Source: Deltaproteobacteria bacterium (GTDB lineage: Bacteria; Myxococcota_A; Polyangia; Haliangiales; Haliangiaceae). Taken from it: 34,389 bases of DNA. The notes under the pieces are model-generated. The model did not search any database and was not told the DNA's origin. It worked only from the letters and a program-made list of their open reading frames with translations. Shown here one piece after another: positions 24,346-34,389 of this stretch; the stretch's first letter is position 1, and each line of letters starts with the position of its first letter. The stretch covers positions 1 to 34,389 of the forward strand of contig VBLP01000211.1 of assembly GCA_005887925.1 (NCBI GenBank), given 5' to 3'. Both the position numbers and the translations under genes were made by a program.

Positions 24346-27300
24346 GTGACGACCCCCTCGAGCCCGACGGAGCGCGTCGGTCGATATCAGCTGCTGGAGC
24401 CGATCGGGATCGGCCCCAGCGGAGCGGTGTCGCGCGCGAAGGTGTTCGGCGTGGCCGGCTTCGAGCGCCAGTTCGCGGTCAAGCGGTTCCACACCGAGCT
24501 CACCGCGACCGCGGCGATGGCGGCGATGCTGTCGGCGGCCGCGCGCGCCTACGGCAGCCTCGAGCACCCGCGGATCGCGCGGATGAGCGAGTTCGGCGTC
24601 GCGCAGGGCTCGACGTTCACCGCCGTCGAGTACGTGCCCGGCCTCGACGCGCTCCGCCTGATCAGCGAGGCGCGGCTCGCCGGCGTCACGCTCGCGGCAG
24701 GCGGCGCGCTCGCGCTGGTCTCGCAGGCCGCGCGCGCGGTCGGCTACGCCCACGGCCGCGGCCTGGCCCACCTCGGTCTCGCACCGACCAACGTGATCGT
24801 CACCGCCGATGGCGACATCAAGATCACCGACTTCGGCATCCTGTCGGCGACCTTGCCGCCGCGCCCGATCGAGGTGCCGCGGCTCGCCCAGCGCATCCCG
24901 TACCTCGCGCCCGAGCAGCTCGCCAACGAGCAGGCCACGGCCGCCACCGACGTGTTCGCGCTCGGCGTGCTCGCCTACGAGCTGGTCACCGGCACCCGCA
25001 CGTTCCGCGGCGACACGCCGCAGCAGGTCGCGTCGGCGATCATGGCCGGGCCGCCCAGCGAGCCTGCGCTGCCGCGGCCGATCGTGCGGGTGCTGCAGCG
25101 CTGCCTGGCGCGCTCGCCGTTCGAGCGATTCCCCGACGGGCGCGCGCTCGCCGATGCGCTCGACGCCGCGCTGCGCGTCGCGCCGGTCCCCGGCACGCGC
25201 AAGGACATCGGCGTCCAGGTCAAGGACACGCTCGATCGGCTCGCCGCGCTCAACGAGGGCCAGATGTCCGGCATGGTCGCGCTCCACCTCGGCACCGGGC
25301 CGGTCCGGCGGCTCGACGAGGACGACATCCGGCGCCCGGCGACCGCGCGCGAGCCCGAGGTCGCGCCCGATCCGAGCGTCGCCGCGCCCTACGAGATCGG
25401 TCCGGCCGATCCGCTCGGCCCCGCCGGCACGATGCCCGATCTGCCGCGCCCGATCACCACCGTGCCGGGCCTGCCGCCGCCGCCGATCCCGGTGCCATCC
25501 GGTCTCGCAGGTCCGGGGAACCCGCCGCCGTCCGGACCATCCGGCGCCGGCACGCTGCTCGGGCTGGGCAGGGCCACCCCGCCGGCGATTCCGACGATCA
25601 AGCCGCGCGCCGGCTCGGTCAGCGGGATCCCGCCGGTGCCACCGGCCGCCCGCCGCGCGCAGACCCGGCCAGGCGCCGATTTCGCGATCCCGATCGAGCC
25701 GGTCGCGCCGACCCCGCTCCGCGATGCCTCGACGGAGAGCGCGGTGCACCCGCTCGATCCGAGCGATCTCGAGTCGGTCGATCCGGCCTCGCTCGACGAG
25801 ACCGTCGCCGAGCCCTACCGCCCTGCGACCGATGACGCCGCGGACGGTGACGCCGGCGAGCCGGTCTCGGGGCCGACCGTGTCGCTGGGCCCGCGCGCAG
25901 CCGATCCGTCCATGGCGCCCCCGGCGGCCGACGACTTTCAGGACGCACCGACCCACGCGCTCACCGCTGCCGCGGTCGCCGAGGGCCGCCGCGCGGCGAG
26001 GTACCGGCTGGATCCGAGCTCGATCGAGACCAAGCCGATCCCGCCGGTCACTCTCGAGCCGCTGCTGTTCGATCCCATCGATCCCACGGGGGAGGACCCC
26101 CGCCCCGCCGGCAGAGCCGTCGGGGGCCCCACCCCCCGCGATCGGGCTGCGCCGATCGATCCCCCGACGGAGCTACCGCTGGAGCGCTCGCTGGAGCGAC
26201 CGACCGAGCGAACGCTCGATCGCGCGGCCGAGCGCGCCCGCGCGATCGCCACCGATCCACCGACCGAGCGAACGCTCGAACGGCCCGACGATCGACTCGC
26301 GCGCGCGACCGATGCGCCCGGCGAGCCGACCGCGCGGTCCTTCGGACGACAACAGCTGGTCCGAAGAGTCCGCGAACCGGGCTCCCACCATGCCCGCGCG
26401 CGAGGCCCCCGCACCCGGCCACATTCCGGCCCCGGTCGCCGCCGAGCGCTCCGGCGCCGTACCCGGCTCCGGCCGCGTCGCCAGCCCGGTCGCCACCGAG
26501 CGCTCCGGCGCCGTACCCGGCTCCGGCCGCGTGCCGTCCGAGCCGAAACAGAGCCAGACCCTCCTGGGCTACCCGGCGACCGCGCTTCGCCCGCCGACGC
26601 CGTTCCCCCCGCCTCCCGTGGTCCCTCCCGAGCACCGGCTGCCCGATCCGCTGTCGGCGATGATGCTCGAAGGATTCCGCCCCGCACCCACCCCGCCGGC
26701 GCCCGAGCCGCCGACGCCGTTCCATGACCCGGGCGTGGTGCCGCCGGCCGAGCCGCCCGACAGGCCGGCCCTGCGCGTCTCCGAGGTCGCCCCAATGCCG
26801 CCCGGCTGGATCGGCGCTCCGCCCAGCGGTCCGACACCGCCGCAGCCACGCCGCCGCGCGCTCTGGATCATCGCCGGCATGCTCGGCGCGGCGGTGGTCG
26901 GGATCGGCGCCTGGCAGCTCTACGTCCAGGTGATCGCACCGCCCTCCGGTGGGCCTGCGCAGGTCATCGCCGCCGCGAGCGACGCCGGGCCCGCGACCCC
27001 GCCCGACGCCGCCGCCGAGCTCGCCACGGTACCGCCCGACGCCGACGCCGTCGCGACTGCGCCCGCCGACGCCGCCCGCATCGCCACGGCCTCCGACGCC
27101 GCGACCCGGCCCGCCGATGCCGCCCGGGTCGCCGCCGTCACGCCCGATGCCCGCGCTCCGGGCGATGCGCGGTCCGTCCCGGGCGACGCCGCCCGGGTCG
27201 CCGCCGTCACGCCGACACCTCCGATCTCATCGGCCCCCGGCGACAGCCTTACGATCTCCTCGTCGCCGCCCGGCGCGCGCGTGTTCCTCGACGGCGCCGA

Positions 27301-27664
27301 CTCCGGCGTGACGCCGCTCAAGCTGCCCGGCTCTCCCGACCGCCACACGATCGCGCTCCTGCTCGCCGGACACGACCTCTACCTCGCGCAGGTCGATGGC
27401 CACGGCACGTTCCAGATCCCGCTCAAGGAGGTCACCCCGAACAACGGCCCCGCCGGGATCAAGGTCCTGCGCTGCAAGGACACGGAGCGCTACTACGTCT
27501 ACGTCGACGGCAAGCCCACCGGCCAGACCTGCCCGACCGAGCGCATCGGCTGCGAGATGGGGCCGCACACCGTCGAGGTCTACGACGTCGTGTCCGAGAC
27601 GCGACGCAAGTGGGACATCGTGGTCAAGGAGACCCGGCTCTCGTTCCGCGTCCGCGTCGAGTAG
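24346..27664 (+). CDS. Membrane-anchored pseudokinase with PEGA domain, frameshifted as read
   Basis: The kinase-like domain (about 10-285) keeps GIGPSG, Lys46 in FAVK, DFG at 162-164 and APE. It lacks the catalytic triad: the loop is HLGLAPTN, so the catalytic Asp is Gly144 and the Lys is Ala146, and the helix-C Glu is Ala. It can hardly phosphorylate anything. A 370-residue Pro/Arg/Ala-rich linker follows. The reading frame then changes near 26341: one extra T in TCC-T-TCG would restore it. The second frame encodes SDDNSWSEE, a proline-rich stretch, a membrane span (ALWIIAGMLGAAVVGIGAW), an Asp/Ala-rich linker and a C-terminal PEGA domain (SSPPGARVFLDGADSGVTPL), likely periplasmic. Corrected length 1105 aa; uncorrected, the first frame ends at 26727 without the membrane part. 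Confidence 0.85.
26432..26532 (+). repeat. Two 47-bp direct repeats in the pseudokinase linker
   Basis: 26432-26478 and 26486-26532 differ at one base; the 54-bp period is in frame and encodes ERSGAVPGSGRV twice, just after the frameshift position. Confidence 0.8.
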
Positions 27665-27765
27665 CGCCGCGTCGCGCGGTCGATCTACCTCAGTCGTCCG
27701 AGTGCTCGGCTTCCTCACCGTCGAGCTTGTGCCGCGGATCGAGGCCGTACTTCCGGGTCGATCTC

Positions 27766-27787
27766 GAGGGGGCCTTCCCGCCCCCTC
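27766..27787. terminator. Bidirectional hairpin between convergent genes
   Basis: GAGGGGGC, loop CTTCCC, GCCCCCTC: an eight-base perfect stem between the ends of the pseudokinase and sigma-54 activator genes. No T-tract; its place between convergent genes suggests a terminator for both. Confidence 0.55.
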
Positions 27788-27816
27788 CGCGCGTCGCGTC
27801 GCGCGGTCGATCTACC

Positions 27817-29122
<1,306 letters not shown>

Positions 29123-29178
29123 CTGTCCCGAGCTTTGGTCATCGTAGCCGCGGGTCGGGGCACTGTAAATACGCCGCG

Positions 29179-30891
29179 CTACTTGCTGTGCTGCACCGCG
29201 ACGTCAGGCCCTGACATCGCAATGACCACACCCACCGCCGCCGCCGCGAGAATGATGGCAACGATCACCATCCACGGCTGGAGAAATGATCGCTTCTTGC
29301 CTTGCGATCCGGCGCGACTTGGCGCTTGGAGATGCGGCACCCACCGTGACTCCAGCACGCCCGGCGAGGGCGGCACCGGCATCGGTGGCACCGGCATCGC
29401 CGGCAGCGGACGCGGCTGCGTCGGTATCAGATCGCTCACGTCGACGTGCGGCTGCATCGGCTGCATCGGCTGCATCCCCGGCGACATCGCCCGCGGCGGC
29501 TGCGGCTGCATCGGCTGCATCGGCTGCATCACCGGTTGCATCGGTTGCCTCGGCTGCCGCTCCTGCATCCCCGTCGTGCGCGGCCGCGGCTGCATCCCCG
29601 CGGGCGGTGGCTGCAGCGGTGCGATCGCCGGCCCCGGCCTGGTCACCGACGGGCGCGCGCCGAACAGCGGCGGCGCAGCCGGCCCGCCGGCGTCGATCTC
29701 GGCCCGCGCCTTGTTCGCCATCGCCTCGCGATGCTGGTGCTCGAGATCGATCATGTTGATGATCGACGTCAGCTCGACGACGCCGCCGACCTTGGCGATC
29801 TCGGTCTTGGGCCGCGAGATCCGCGAGCTCGACTGCCGGCTCGCCAGGCCGTGGATCGACAGCGGTCCCGCCTCGTCCTCGTCCTCGTCGCCGCCGTCGT
29901 AGACCTCGGTCGCCGCGCGGTGGACGTACCCCAGGTCGTCGTCGTCGTCCTCCCCGCGCCACTGGTCCGGCGGCCCGCACAGATCGACCAGCTCGCGCGC
30001 GACCTCGGGCGCCGACACCAGCAGCCCGTTGCGGTGCGCGCAGCGGGTCAACGCCTCCTGGAACTCGCCCGCGGTCTGGAACCGCGCGTCGGGCGACAGC
30101 GCGAGCGCCTTGTACATGATCGCGTCGAGGTCGGTCGTCAGGCCCGCCACCTTGCGCGACACCTGCGGCACCGGCTGCGAGTAGATCTCGTCGGCCGACG
30201 TGGTGAGCCCGGCGTGGACGAACAGGCGCTCGCCGGTCAGCACCTCGTACATGCACACCGCGAGCGAGTACAGATCGGCGCGATGGTCGATCGCCTCGCT
30301 CTTGGCCTGCTCCGGCGACATGTACCCGATCTTGCCCTTGACCTTGTAGAACAGCGAGTTGTGCGTCGCCGCCTTGGCGATCCCGAAGTCGGTCAGCTTG
30401 ACCTCGCCGGCGTGCGAGACCAGGATGTTCGACGGCGATACGTCGCGGTGGATCAGCCGCAGCGGGTTGCCCTCGAAGTCGCGCTTGACGTGGGCGTAGG
30501 CCAGCGCCGACAGCACCTCGCGGCTGATGTGGATCGCCGCCGCGGGCGAGAATCGCTTGCCGCGCCGCTTGGCCTTCTTGAGCAGCGTTCTGAGGTCGCC
30601 ACCCGGCAGGTACTCCATCACGATGAAGTACTCGCCGCCCGCGGTCACCAGGTCGATCGTGTGGACGATGTTGGCATGGTCGAGCGTGGCCGACAGCTTG
30701 GCCTCGCGCAGGAACAGGTCGATGAACTCCTCCTGCTGCGTGAACTCCGGAAGTAGCTGCTTCAGCACGACTTCCATCTCGAAGCCGCCGGCGCCGAGCT
30801 TCTTGCCGACGTAGATCGCCCCCATGCCGCCCTCGGACAGGTGTTCGAGGACAACGTAGCGATCGATCGGAGCCGCCCCGACATCGACCAT
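29179..30891 (-). CDS. Membrane-anchored Ser/Thr protein kinase (RD type)
   Basis: 570 aa from ATG 30891; the frame is open further upstream but without sense. The kinase domain (10-300) is complete: GGMG, Lys44 (VVLK), Glu63, HRDVSPSN with Asp150 and Asn155, DFG at 168-170, then KGKIGYMSPEQ. It is an active RD kinase of the PknB-like kind common in myxobacteria. A linker of about 230 residues has acidic runs (EDDDDD) and MQP repeats. One membrane span follows (about 540-560, PWMVIVAIILAAAAVGVVIAM) and ten residues end the protein outside. It lies 56 bp upstream of the FHA sigma-54 activator gene on the same strand; together they look like a kinase-activator pair. Confidence 0.93.
   Translation of the reverse strand: MVDVGAAPIDRYVVLEHLSEGGMGAIYVGKKLGAGGFEMEVVLKQLLPEFTQQEEFIDLFLREAKLSATLDHANIVHTIDLVTAGGEYFIVMEYLPGGDLRTLLKKAKRRGKRFSPAAAIHISREVLSALAYAHVKRDFEGNPLRLIHRDVSPSNILVSHAGEVKLTDFGIAKAATHNSLFYKVKGKIGYMSPEQAKSEAIDHRADLYSLAVCMYEVLTGERLFVHAGLTTSADEIYSQPVPQVSRKVAGLTTDLDAIMYKALALSPDARFQTAGEFQEALTRCAHRNGLLVSAPEVARELVDLCGPPDQWRGEDDDDDLGYVHRAATEVYDGGDEDEDEAGPLSIHGLASRQSSSRISRPKTEIAKVGGVVELTSIINMIDLEHQHREAMANKARAEIDAGGPAAPPLFGARPSVTRPGPAIAPLQPPPAGMQPRPRTTGMQERQPRQPMQPVMQPMQPMQPQPPRAMSPGMQPMQPMQPHVDVSDLIPTQPRPLPAMPVPPMPVPPSPGVLESRWVPHLQAPSRAGSQGKKRSFLQPWMVIVAIILAAAAVGVVIAMSGPDVAVQHSK
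29450..29549 (-). repeat. 9-bp repeats encoding Met-Gln-Pro
   Basis: Several CATCGGCTG-type units on the plus strand encode repeated MQP in the kinase linker. The array is interrupted in the middle. Confidence 0.75.
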
Positions 30892-30900
30892 CGAGCGCTC

Positions 30901-30906
30901 AGTGTA
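30901..30906 (-). promoter_or_regulatory. Candidate -10 element of the kinase gene
   Basis: TACACT (minus strand, four of six to TATAAT) ends nine bases before the ATG at 30891. No clear -35 and no Shine-Dalgarno. Confidence 0.3.
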
Positions 30907-31029
30907 ACATCGACCGCAAGGCGGCGCGGTAGCGCCAGGTGCCCCCCGACCGGGCCCCGGCGAGCCGCCGGCGCGGGGATCTCCGGCCACCCGATGGCAA
31001 CTCGCAACCTGCGCCGGTGTCTACCCAAC

Positions 31030-31326
31030 ATGCGCAGCATGCTCGTTGTCCTGATCGCCGGCTCCGCGTCGCTGTCGTCCGCCGACCCCGCGCCCCGGCC
31101 CCGCCTCGCTCCCGACGCCCAGCGCATGGTCACCGACGACTGTGCGCTGGCTCGCAAGGCGGGTAAGACCTGCGAGCTCCGGCTCGCGGCCGAGGACGTC
31201 GACGGCTCGGCCGCCGGCCCCGGCGACCTCAGCGTCCGGGTGCTGCGGCCGGGCAGCGAGCCGTCGCTGATCCATATCCGGCGCGACTTCGTCGTCGAGA
31301 TCGTCAAGTCGGCCGAGGACCTGTGA
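31030..31326 (+). CDS. Small exported protein, unknown function
   Basis: 98 aa from ATG 31030 (31039 is an alternative). The start MRSMLVVLIAGSASLSSADPAP is a signal peptide with a likely cleavage after Ser/Ala near residue 18. The mature part of about 80 residues has two cysteines in DDCALARKAGKTCELRL, then AEDVDG and a strand-rich end (LSVRVLRPGSEPSLIHIRRDFVVEIV). No family recognised. It is divergent from the kinase gene and followed after 41 bp by a Cys-rich lipoprotein gene on the same strand. Confidence 0.65.
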   Translation: MRSMLVVLIAGSASLSSADPAPRPRLAPDAQRMVTDDCALARKAGKTCELRLAAEDVDGSAAGPGDLSVRVLRPGSEPSLIHIRRDFVVEIVKSAEDL

Positions 31327-31351
31327 AGCAGCGCTGACCCGGCGCCGGCGC

Positions 31352-31357
31352 TATACT
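31352..31357 (+). promoter_or_regulatory. Candidate -10 element of the Cys-rich lipoprotein gene
   Basis: TATACT (five of six to TATAAT) ends ten bases before the ATG at 31368. No Shine-Dalgarno follows, and no clear -35 is visible. Confidence 0.45.
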
Positions 31358-31367
31358 GCCGCGCGTC

Positions 31368-31631
31368 ATGCGCTTCCTGCTCGCGATCGCCGCGCTCGCC
31401 GGGGTGGCCGGCTGCACCGAGCCCCGGAGCACCGCCTGCAAGGAGGTCTGCAAGCGCGAGGCGGAGTGCATCGACTCGACGGCGAGCAAGCTGCCCTTCG
31501 ACGAGAAGGAGTGCATCGCCGCGTGCGCCGCGCTCGAGCACGACGTCGAGAACAGCGCCGCCAAGGTGCAGCGCCACATCGCGTGCGTCAACCAGCAGAC
31601 GTCGTGCCCCGCGGTTCTCGAGTGTAAGTAG
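31368..31631 (+). CDS. Small Cys-rich lipoprotein
   Basis: 87 aa. The signal MRFLLAIAALAGVAGC has a lipobox (VAGC, Cys16). The mature part has eight further cysteines in pairs: CKEVCKREAEC, CIAAC, IACVNQQTSC and LEC. This is the pattern of small Cys-rich lipoproteins frequent in myxobacteria, whose function is unknown. Disulfide bonding outside the cytoplasm is expected. The stop codon TAG shares its last base with the GTG start of the AraC-family gene, so the two are probably translated together. Confidence 0.78.
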   Translation: MRFLLAIAALAGVAGCTEPRSTACKEVCKREAECIDSTASKLPFDEKECIAACAALEHDVENSAAKVQRHIACVNQQTSCPAVLECK

Positions 31632-32500
31632 TGCTGTCGGCGACCAGCCATCTCGAGTTCGGCGGGAGCACGCTGCGCTCGACCGTGTTCCTCGAGCGCC
31701 GGCTGCGCCTGCACATCGTTCGCCGCGACCGCCTGCTGTTCGACACCTCGTTCGCGCCGCCGATCCGCGCGCCGGGCGCGTTCGCGCACCTGTTCGCCCA
31801 GCTGTCCGGGACGTTCATCCCCACCGGCGCCGCGCCGATCGCCGCCCCGTGCGCGTTCGTGCTCGCCGAGACCGAGTTCGACCGCGTCGTGCCCGGCGCG
31901 CGGACGTTTCGCTCGTTCGGGGAGCGCTGCACCATCGTCGAGATCCGCGTCCCCGCCGGCGACGTCCGGCGGCCGGTCGGGCTCGGCCACGGCGCGCTCC
32001 GGCTCGACGACCGCGTGTGGCAGGCCTATCGCGTCGTCGCGGCCGACCCGACCGAGGACGCGGTGCAGTCGCTGCTCGGCGCGCTGTGCGCCACCGGCGT
32101 CCTGACCGGCGACCTCGCGGCGAGCGTGGTGACCAGCGAGCCGGAGCGCTTCCAGCGCCTGTGGGCGGTGATGCGCCCGCTGTACGGCAACCTCGCGACC
32201 TCGGCATCGCTCAAGCAGATCGGCGACCTCGCCGGGCTGTCGCTGCGCCAGCTCGGCCGCGACATCGCCGATCTGACCCGGACGTACGGCCTGTTCGGCA
32301 CCGGGTTCCGCAGCGCGATGCGCGTGCTGCGGCTGCGCGCCGCGGTGCTGCTGCTGTCGGCCCCCGACGGCACGCCGGGCGACGTCGCGCGGGTCGTCAG
32401 CTACGGCAGCCTCGACGCGATGGGCCGCGCGTTCCGCGATGCCCAGCTCCCCGCGCCGAGCGTGGTCCACAGCGCCGTGCGCTACCGCGACCTGCCCTGA
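31631..32500 (+). CDS. AraC-family transcriptional regulator
   Basis: 289 aa from GTG 31631, overlapping the previous stop by one base. The N-terminal 190 residues form a beta-rich sensor region (STVFLERRLRLHIVRRDRLLFD, CTIVEIRVPAGDV). The C-terminal 100 residues fit an AraC double HTH: SLKQIGDLAGLSLRQLGRDI, then FRSAMRVLRLRAAVLLL and a second helix pair GDVARVVSYGSLDAMGRAFRD. The spacing matches AraC, though the typical FxxxxG ending is degenerate. It ends convergently with oppC (19 bp overlap). A link to the neighbouring permeases is possible but the orientation does not support an operon. Confidence 0.75.
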   Translation: MLSATSHLEFGGSTLRSTVFLERRLRLHIVRRDRLLFDTSFAPPIRAPGAFAHLFAQLSGTFIPTGAAPIAAPCAFVLAETEFDRVVPGARTFRSFGERCTIVEIRVPAGDVRRPVGLGHGALRLDDRVWQAYRVVAADPTEDAVQSLLGALCATGVLTGDLAASVVTSEPERFQRLWAVMRPLYGNLATSASLKQIGDLAGLSLRQLGRDIADLTRTYGLFGTGFRSAMRVLRLRAAVLLLSAPDGTPGDVARVVSYGSLDAMGRAFRDAQLPAPSVVHSAVRYRDLP

Positions 32501-33366
32501 GGCGCCCGGATCGCGCGATGCCGGCCGCGCTCGGTCCCCGCCAGCGCATCGCGGATGCCGTCGCCGATGAAGTTGAGCGACAGGATCGCCACCGCCATCA
32601 CCAGCCCCGGGCCGACCAGCAGCCAGGGATACACCACGATCTGCGTGCTGCCCTCGGTGACCAGCGTGCCCCACGACGCGAGCGGCGCCTGGACCCCGAG
32701 ACCCAGGAACGACAGCAGCGCCTCGGTCACCATCACCTGCGGCAGCGCCAGCGTCGCGTACACGATCACCGGCCCGGCGGCGTTGGGCAGCACGTGGCGC
32801 GTCAGGATCCGCGCCGGCGACGCCCCGAGCGCGCGCGCCGCGTCGACGAACTCGCGCCGGCGCAGCGCGAGCACCTGGCCGCGCGTGATCCGCGCCATCG
32901 TCAGCCACGAGATCGCGCCGATCAGCGCGAACAGCGCGAACAGCGAGCGCGTCCCGGTCACCGCCATCACCACCATCACCAGCACCAGCGTCGGGAACCC
33001 GTAGAGCGCATCGACGACCCGCATCATCGCGCCATCGACCGCGCCGCCGGCGTACGCGGCGATCGCGCCGTAGCTCACCCCGATCGCGACCGCGATCGCC
33101 GTCGTCCCCGCCGCGATCAGGATCGCGATCCGGCCGCCGATCATCACCCGGACGAGCAGGTCGCGGCCCAGCGTGTCGGTGCCGAGCCAGTGCGCGGCGC
33201 CCGGCGGGGATGCGCCCAGCTCGGTATCGATCGCGGTCGCGTCGATGCCCAGCGCCGCCGCGATCGCCGGCCCCACGAAGCACGCCGCAGCGACGACCAC
33301 GAACACCGCGCCGGACACCACCGCCATCCGGTTGCCGCGCCAGCGCGCCCAGGCCCCGGCCGTCAT
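32482..33366 (-). CDS. ABC transporter permease, OppC/DppC type
   Basis: 294 aa. An N-terminal membrane span (MAVVSGAVFVVVAAACFVGPAI) is followed by the periplasmic HWLGTDTLGRDLLVR motif typical of DppC/OppC, then four to five spans and the EAA loop (FVDAARALGASPARILTRH) that contacts the ATPase. It would form a channel with the OppB-like subunit to import peptides or nickel-type ligands. The ATG overlaps the stop of the upstream oppB-like gene (ATGA). No ATPase or binding-protein gene follows on this side, so they must lie beyond the right edge or elsewhere. Confidence 0.92.
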   Translation of the reverse strand: MTAGAWARWRGNRMAVVSGAVFVVVAAACFVGPAIAAALGIDATAIDTELGASPPGAAHWLGTDTLGRDLLVRVMIGGRIAILIAAGTTAIAVAIGVSYGAIAAYAGGAVDGAMMRVVDALYGFPTLVLVMVVMAVTGTRSLFALFALIGAISWLTMARITRGQVLALRRREFVDAARALGASPARILTRHVLPNAAGPVIVYATLALPQVMVTEALLSFLGLGVQAPLASWGTLVTEGSTQIVVYPWLLVGPGLVMAVAILSLNFIGDGIRDALAGTERGRHRAIRAPQGRSR

Positions 33367-34283
33367 GGCAACCCCTCACGCATGCGGGGGTCCAGGATTC
33401 CGTAGGCGACATCGACCGCGAGGTTCAGCACCACCAGGAGCGCCGCGTAACACACGAACACGCCGGTCACCACCGGGTAGTCGCGCTCGGTCACGCTGGT
33501 CAGGAAGTAGGTCCCCAGGCCCGGGATCTGGAAGATCTTCTCGACGACGAACGAGCCCGAGATCAGCGCCGCGGTCGCCGGTCCCAGGTAGGTCACCACC
33601 GGCGTGATGCCGACCCGCAGCGCGTGCCGCCCGACCACGCGGCGCTCCGGCACGCCCTTGGCGCGCGCGGTGCGCACGAAGTCCTGATCGAGCACGTCGA
33701 TCAGACCGCCGCGGGTCAGCCGCGCGATCGTGCCGAGGTAGACCCCGCCGAGCGTGATCGCCGGCAGGATCAGCGAGCGAGCGCCGTCGACGCGCGCCGG
33801 CGGCAGCCAGCCCAGGTCGAGCGCGAACGCCGCGATCAGCAGCGGGCCGAGCACGAACGCCGGGATCGACACGCCGATCAGCGCGCCGGCCATCACCAGC
33901 GCGTCGATCCACGTGTTGCGCCGCCACGCCGCGATCGCGCCGAGCGTCGCGCCGATCACCAGCGCCACCGCCAGCGCCAGCGCGCCCAGCAGCGCGCTGA
34001 TCGGCCCGTGCTCCGCGATCAGCCGCGCCACTGAGACGTCGTGCTTCATCGAGGCGCCGAGGTCGCCGCGGGCGAGCTGCGCCATCGCGCGGCCGTACTG
34101 CTGCCACAGCGGCTGGTGCAGCCCGTAGCGGTCCTCCATCGCGCGCGCCACCGCCGGCGAGCGCCGCTCGTCGGTGTCGAATGGCCCGCCGGGGGCAGCG
34201 TGCAGCAGCAGGAAGCTCGCCGTCGCGACCGCGAACACGATCGCGACGCTCGCCAGCAGCCGACCCACGAGGAATCGGATCAC
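33363..34283 (-). CDS. ABC transporter permease, OppB/DppB type
   Basis: 306 aa from GTG 34283. It has the DppB/OppB layout: MIRFLVGRLLASVAIVFAVATASFLLLH span, a periplasmic loop with PGGPFD and RYGLHQPLWQQYG, GDLGASM, then further spans and an EAA loop (DFVRTARAKGVPERRVVGRH), ending in VEKIFQIPGLGTYFLTSV and a final span. It pairs with the OppC-like permease through a four-base overlap. The stretch just upstream of its start is a run of 18-bp repeats, so the preceding gene of the operon is either separated by them or outside the window. Confidence 0.92.
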   Translation of the reverse strand: MIRFLVGRLLASVAIVFAVATASFLLLHAAPGGPFDTDERRSPAVARAMEDRYGLHQPLWQQYGRAMAQLARGDLGASMKHDVSVARLIAEHGPISALLGALALAVALVIGATLGAIAAWRRNTWIDALVMAGALIGVSIPAFVLGPLLIAAFALDLGWLPPARVDGARSLILPAITLGGVYLGTIARLTRGGLIDVLDQDFVRTARAKGVPERRVVGRHALRVGITPVVTYLGPATAALISGSFVVEKIFQIPGLGTYFLTSVTERDYPVVTGVFVCYAALLVVLNLAVDVAYGILDPRMREGLP

Positions 34284-34300
34284 GGACGGCCACCCGCCCC

Positions 34301-34389
34301 GCTCGACCCACCTGCCCCGCTCGACCCACCTGCCCCGCTCGACGCCCCCGCCCTGCTCGACCCACCTGCCCCGCTCGGCCCACCTGCCC
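34301..34389. repeat. 18-bp tandem repeat array at the right edge
   Basis: Five units of GCTCGACCCACCTGCCCC (34301, 34319, 34337, 34355, 34373), the third diverged at several bases and the last cut by the window edge. The array starts 17 bases upstream of the oppB-like start and continues past the window. It would encode six-residue repeats in any frame; whether it is coding cannot be seen here. Confidence 0.85.

Noticed and set aside
34301-34389. CRISPR array at the right edge
   Set aside because: Units are directly adjacent 18-mers with no unique spacers.

Overview
The window is very GC-rich coding DNA with G/C-ending codons, many small lipoproteins, eukaryotic-like Ser/Thr kinases, FHA proteins and a sigma-54 activator. 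This combination suggests a myxobacterium-like deltaproteobacterium (Myxococcota, perhaps near Haliangiales/Kofleriaceae). The lineage is inferred from gene content only: there is no rRNA, tRNA, phage, insertion sequence or CRISPR array in the window.

Layout. 1-1.3 kb: the end of a GAF-like regulator and a lipoprotein with haem-like motifs. 1.5-4.5 kb (minus): lipoprotein-hisD-hisC. 4.6-6.8 kb: a lipoprotein divergent from metK, whose frame is broken by a diverged 68-bp duplication. 6.9-8.1 kb (minus): two small lipoproteins and a Roadblock-like protein. 8.3-11.6 kb (plus): an S9B dipeptidyl peptidase, then an antitoxin, a shortened ParE-like toxin and truC with overlapping ends. 12.6-18.2 kb (plus): a kinase/zinc-ribbon/ATPase/TPR protein, a REC-only protein, an AI-2E family membrane protein and a small membrane protein. 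18.2-24.3 kb (minus): a GH35-like glycosidase, a Nudix hydrolase, an unknown protein, an FHA-DUF4388 protein, an alpha/beta hydrolase and an Ala-rich protein. 24.3-30.9 kb: a pseudokinase with a PEGA tail (plus) facing an FHA sigma-54 activator and a membrane-anchored kinase (both minus). 31-34.3 kb: two small exported proteins, an AraC regulator, and OppC/OppB permeases of a peptide-type ABC importer running in from the right edge.

Themes. (1) Signalling: one active RD kinase, one non-RD kinase fused to an ATPase, one pseudokinase, two FHA proteins and one REC protein, with kinase, FHA activator and pseudokinase adjacent. (2) Partial duplications of coding DNA: inside metK (about 85% identity), at the truC 3' end (diverged mostly at silent sites), and at the 3' end of the sigma-54 activator gene (88/89 identical). 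Three genes (metK, the pseudokinase, the sigma-54 activator) are out of frame as read. These could be scars of allelic recombination or errors in a metagenome/long-read assembly; raw reads would decide. (3) Many genes have a TANNNT hexamer 5-10 nt before the start codon and no Shine-Dalgarno, which suggests widespread leaderless mRNAs.
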